DNA from: Arthrobotrys musiformis
Taxonomy: Eukaryota; Ascomycota; Orbiliomycetes; Orbiliales; Orbiliaceae
Direction: 5' to 3'
Length of the DNA: 64,000 nucleotides
NCBI GenBank assembly: GCA_036971715.1
Contig: JAVHJL010000003.1
Location: 1,922,001-1,986,000 of the forward strand
Positions 60,477-64,000 of the stretch are shown one piece after another. Each line of letters begins with the position of its first letter. Position 1 is the first letter of the stretch. The position numbers were made by a program, and so were the translations under genes. Below the pieces are notes generated by a model that did not search any database, had not been told where the DNA came from, and saw only the letters and a list, made by a program, of their open reading frames with translations.

Positions 60477-63400
60477 TGTGAAAAGTGATTGTAGATAGTT
60501 AAACTATATAAAAAGATAGTTGTAGTTTTGGTATCTTGATTGTAAAGAGTGTTTTAAGCTTTTAGTTTTGGAAAGAGTGTTTTTATTTAAGAGAGTGAGT
60601 GGTAGCTGTCTGCTGTCTGTTGGTTGAAGGTGAGGAGGAGGAGATTTGAAGGTGGGAATGATGGGAATATATAGACGGATTAGATGTACGGCCGGGGTCA
60701 ATTGAGTCTAAGATCTAGACGATAAATGATAAGAGCAAAAAGTCTGTTCACACAAGAAGCTAGACCGGTGTCCTAGGCGTATAGACACCAAGGCATGTCG
60801 ACAGAACGGATACTGGAGCGCTCGAGTTACCTCAATCGATCAGGAGTGATTGATTTTCTGTTGGAAGGCATGTTGGATCTATGATGTCCTTCCTCTCATA
60901 TGGTACATACCCTCATAGTCACTATCCCTAAAAATTCGGTGACAGGTGACAAAAATCGCTTTTTGGGGGATGTGAATGTGCATGACAACCACATAACTTG
61001 TGATGTGTTGGTGTGTGGTGTATTTTTACCGTGAGGGAGGATAGTCTCGAGAGGCGGTATGTATGACCGTAAATGTATGTGAGATACACCAATTTGTTAG
61101 GAAACAGTAGGAGATAGGCATGATCTGGAATGGCCCAAATGTATGACATGGGATCACTGTCTCTCATCTCCCTCAATTAGCACAGTCGGCGTGACCAATT
61201 GCAATTGATATTGATACTATTCTTGACAATCGATAGAGCTGCTGGTTAGCAGGGGTGGAGCTGGGTGAAAAGAGGAGGCTGTTGGAAATTTGATACCCTG
61301 CATGCATCTGCAGGCGGGACGGCGGGATCAGTGATCAGTTGCAATCCGATCAGTTGGGGGGAATTAAAATTGCGGTCTTGGAACCTTTTGTAGAACTGTG
61401 GTACGGCAGGTCCCCAAAGACAAGCTTTCCCCCCAAATTCCATTGGTAGTCGGGTGGGCCTGGGTCTAGATAGCCTAAGCCAACAAACCAAATCACTTCC
61501 TAATTTGGTAGAAAAGATGGAAACCTGGGGAAAGGGTATTGTGTAACGGCTGTAAGCTTGATGATAGGCGGGGCTCCGCTTGAATTCGGTACCGCAGGGT
61601 GGGGACTTATCTATACAAGGATCCTTTATCATTTTTGTTTTTGCTGAGGAAAAAAAGAATAGTATACTCATATACCCGCTGCTTGCCCTTGTGGGTCCAC
61701 CTAGTTGGGTAGCACAAGAACAACGAACGTCCTCTGTTCACTCAGGATCGGATCTACGTCCAAAGCTGAATGAAGCCCTGAACAATCAAATCAGTTTATT
61801 GATGACATATGGGCTAGGGCAGAATATGATGGGAAAATATTCCGATTAAGCACACCTATCGAGATCGAACCACCGGGGTTTAAAGAAGGTCTAAATGCCG
61901 GAGCTGGAGGGGCATATGCGCTATGCGCTAATCTACGCCAATGACATAGGGGCCTCTATAGCGAGTGGCATCACACGGTATGTCAAAAAGAATTTGAGAT
62001 AGCAAACTCATATGCTGGTATATTCTTCGAGAAATATTTTCCCCACCAGCAAGTAATTTCCCATTTTGCTCTCCTGGTTGAACTTTATTTCTGGAGGATG
62101 GTGGTGTACTAGATCATAGGAGCTTATCTATTCTATCAAGGGCATCGGAGGCCTGATCAAGTATTTGTGAAGTAACAAGCTGGTTAAACTCTGCCGAAGA
62201 TACTGATCACACTGGCATCGGCGGTATAACTACTTGCGGCTTAGAACCAAAATCGAGACTGAATATAGAACACGTTCATGATATCAGTCGTAGAGCGTGT
62301 TATATCGCCGAAAAAAAAAAAAAAAAAGAAAAGCTGGAACCTCCAACCCGAATTCCGAGGTTGGATCACGCACGGGATTCCTAATTATAATGGAAGGATA
62401 CCGTAGCAGCAGGGAGGCACTCATGCAATATGACGTAGACCGAAGGGCTGCGTTGTATATTGAGCATTCGGTGTTATATTATGTAATATTCATGCCAAAA
62501 CGCCGAGGCGAATCTGGGGAAATAGAAGAGTATGATAAAGCCTGAGAATTCCTAGCTCCAGGGGTGTCCCTGATATCCTTTGTGTAGCATCGGATTAATC
62601 CGATTTTAGGTTGCCGAGAGGAAACAGGGAAAAGCTTGGGTTCAGGTACCCGGCCGTACCTCGGAGTTCGGTTTATCCGGTGTGAGGAGTCAAATTGTTT
62701 TAGGCTAATAAATCCAGACTAGGACTGCTAGCTTCGACTTTGCCTGGTCGAGGAGAACCTCCATTTGTTGAAGCATAGAGCTTAAGGCCTTGTGCCTGAT
62801 ATGATTTGAACCCTTGTACTACCATCTCACACCCAAATATACCCAATAGCAATCCGAAGGTAGTGGCCCAATATCTTGTTCTGATTTGATTTAATTGATT
62901 ATTAGGGCAAATAAACTATTGCACATATCTGGCTTCGGTACCGTCGCAATAAGCCACCAGTCTATTATTATAATCGAGTCCGTCGACTCAAAGAAAGGAA
63001 CAGATTTGTGGTATTTCGGACTCTCCATGCGTTGCCCGAATCCAGCGACGAAGAATGTCGCTTCGAGAAGCCTGGCTGGCCAGAACTAGAACTCAAACCG
63101 GCCGCTGACTAAAAAGTCGTCGAATACACTCCGAAAGCTTCGAAAGAAATACTAATAGCTTACCAATAACTTTGTGGAAAGAAGCATTTGCGCCCGGTTG
63201 AGCCGGTTTACCCTGGACTCCCAGCTGTTTATTTTTAGTTATGTGTGGGTATATAAACTGCTTCGATGATCTAGACTTCGGACGGTCAATTGGGAGTGGA
63301 TACAACATTTTGGATTTCGAGATCCGAAGAACCCTTTAAAATTTCCCCGCAAAACAATTAAATCGGTAGCGGCTGTCGGAACACCAACTTCCAACATATC

Positions 63401-63486
63401 TTTTTTTGCCCCGGATTTATTGTGACACGTAACCTTTAGAAATCTTTATTTTATTTTTTATTTTATTTTTTCCCCGGCCCGTCGCA
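60477..63486. other. 3-kb divergent intergenic region
   Basis: Promoter region of hydrophobin (-) and of the methyltransferase gene (+). No gene or RNA is recognised. It contains a short poly(A) run (62311-62327). Confidence 0.5.
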
Positions 63487-64000
63487 ATGTCGGAACAGTC
63501 TGGCCCAACCCTGCAAGACCGGTTCGCAGCGTACGTAGGAGAACCCCGCTAAACTCCCATCTAACATGCATATGCAACATGCCGCTTGTATACCCTACAG
63601 GCCATTTCCCCAGAAAAAAGGTCGATTATGTATCACGAAATACATAATCACCCCAACATACAACATTTCATAGTCATAATTTTGTTTCATTTAATTATTT
63701 TAAAAATTCTCAACAAGTCTTTCGCTAACATGATCAACTCAGCACAAACGGCGACCACCAATCCCTCTGGAAAGCCCTATGGGATAACGGCACCTACCTC
63801 CCCTGGGACCGCGGCCAATCCTCTCCATCCCTCGTGGACCTCCTAAACGACAATCCATCTCTAATAACCCCAACCTCCCCAGAAAAACTAACAGCACTAG
63901 TCCCCGGCTGCGGTCGTGGCTACGATGTCCTCCTATTCGCCTCTCACGGCCTAAAAGCCCACGGCCTAGAACTCTCCTCCTCAGCCGTCACCGCCGCGCG
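63487..64000 (+). CDS. TPMT-family SAM-dependent (thiol) methyltransferase, 3'-partial
   Basis: Exon 1 63487-63530, intron 63531-63742 (GTACGT donor, GCTAAC branch point at 63724, CTCAG acceptor), exon 2 63743 to beyond the right edge. The spliced protein reads MSEQSGPTLQDRFAA-TNGDHQ, then LWKALWDNGTYLPWDRGQSSPSL, here split as LWKALWDNG and TYLPWDRGQSSP, the family N-terminal signature. The SAM-binding motif LVPGCGRGYDVLLFASHG follows. Fungal members of this family (thiopurine S-methyltransferase/thiol and halide methyltransferases) methylate small thiols or related acceptors. The substrate cannot be told from this fragment. Confidence 0.88.

Overview
The window is nuclear DNA of a filamentous ascomycete (Pezizomycotina). 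Genes are interrupted by short introns (51 to about 150 nt, a few longer) with GT donors, RCTRAC-type branch points and AG acceptors. The gene content is typical of that group: a PNP-NACHT-ankyrin NLR, F-box proteins, neutral trehalase, a PKA regulatory subunit, a Crp1/Mdg1-like glycogen-binding-domain protein, a hydrophobin and a TPMT-family methyltransferase. Coding density is low, with several intergenic stretches of 3 to 6 kb. I cannot fix the class; the density and NLR/ankyrin content would suit a basal class such as Pezizomycetes or Orbiliomycetes, but that is a guess.

Left part (1-27.1 kb), fast-evolving accessory content mixed with a few conserved genes: the C-terminal part of a giant ankyrin protein cut by the left edge (+), a membrane-anchored O-fucosyltransferase-like glycosyltransferase (+), a CBM48 protein with an Ala/Pro/Glu repeat tail (-), an F-box protein (-), a complete PNP-NACHT-ankyrin NLR (+), and a tandem pair of paralogous F-box genes (+). 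The first gene of that pair carries a one-base frameshift in a C run.

Middle (27.9-41.9 kb), conserved core genes: neutral trehalase (-) and the PKA regulatory subunit (+) are divergent neighbours across a 6.1 kb intergenic region that holds a tRNA-Asp(GTC) and a perfect T10-CGCGCG-A10 palindrome. The trehalase keeps its RRRAS PKA site, so a kinase's regulatory subunit sits beside one of that kinase's classical targets. Next comes the BCAS2/SPF27 splicing factor of the Prp19 complex (-).

Right part (41.9-64 kb): a 6.4 kb gene-poor stretch, a six-exon gene of unknown function (+), an atypical protein kinase with HGD and DFS motifs (+), a five-exon hydrophobin with a long C3-C4 loop (-), and the first two exons of a TPMT-family methyltransferase cut by the right edge (+).

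All exon boundaries were deduced by eye from splice consensus, frame continuity and family resemblance. There is no transcript support.
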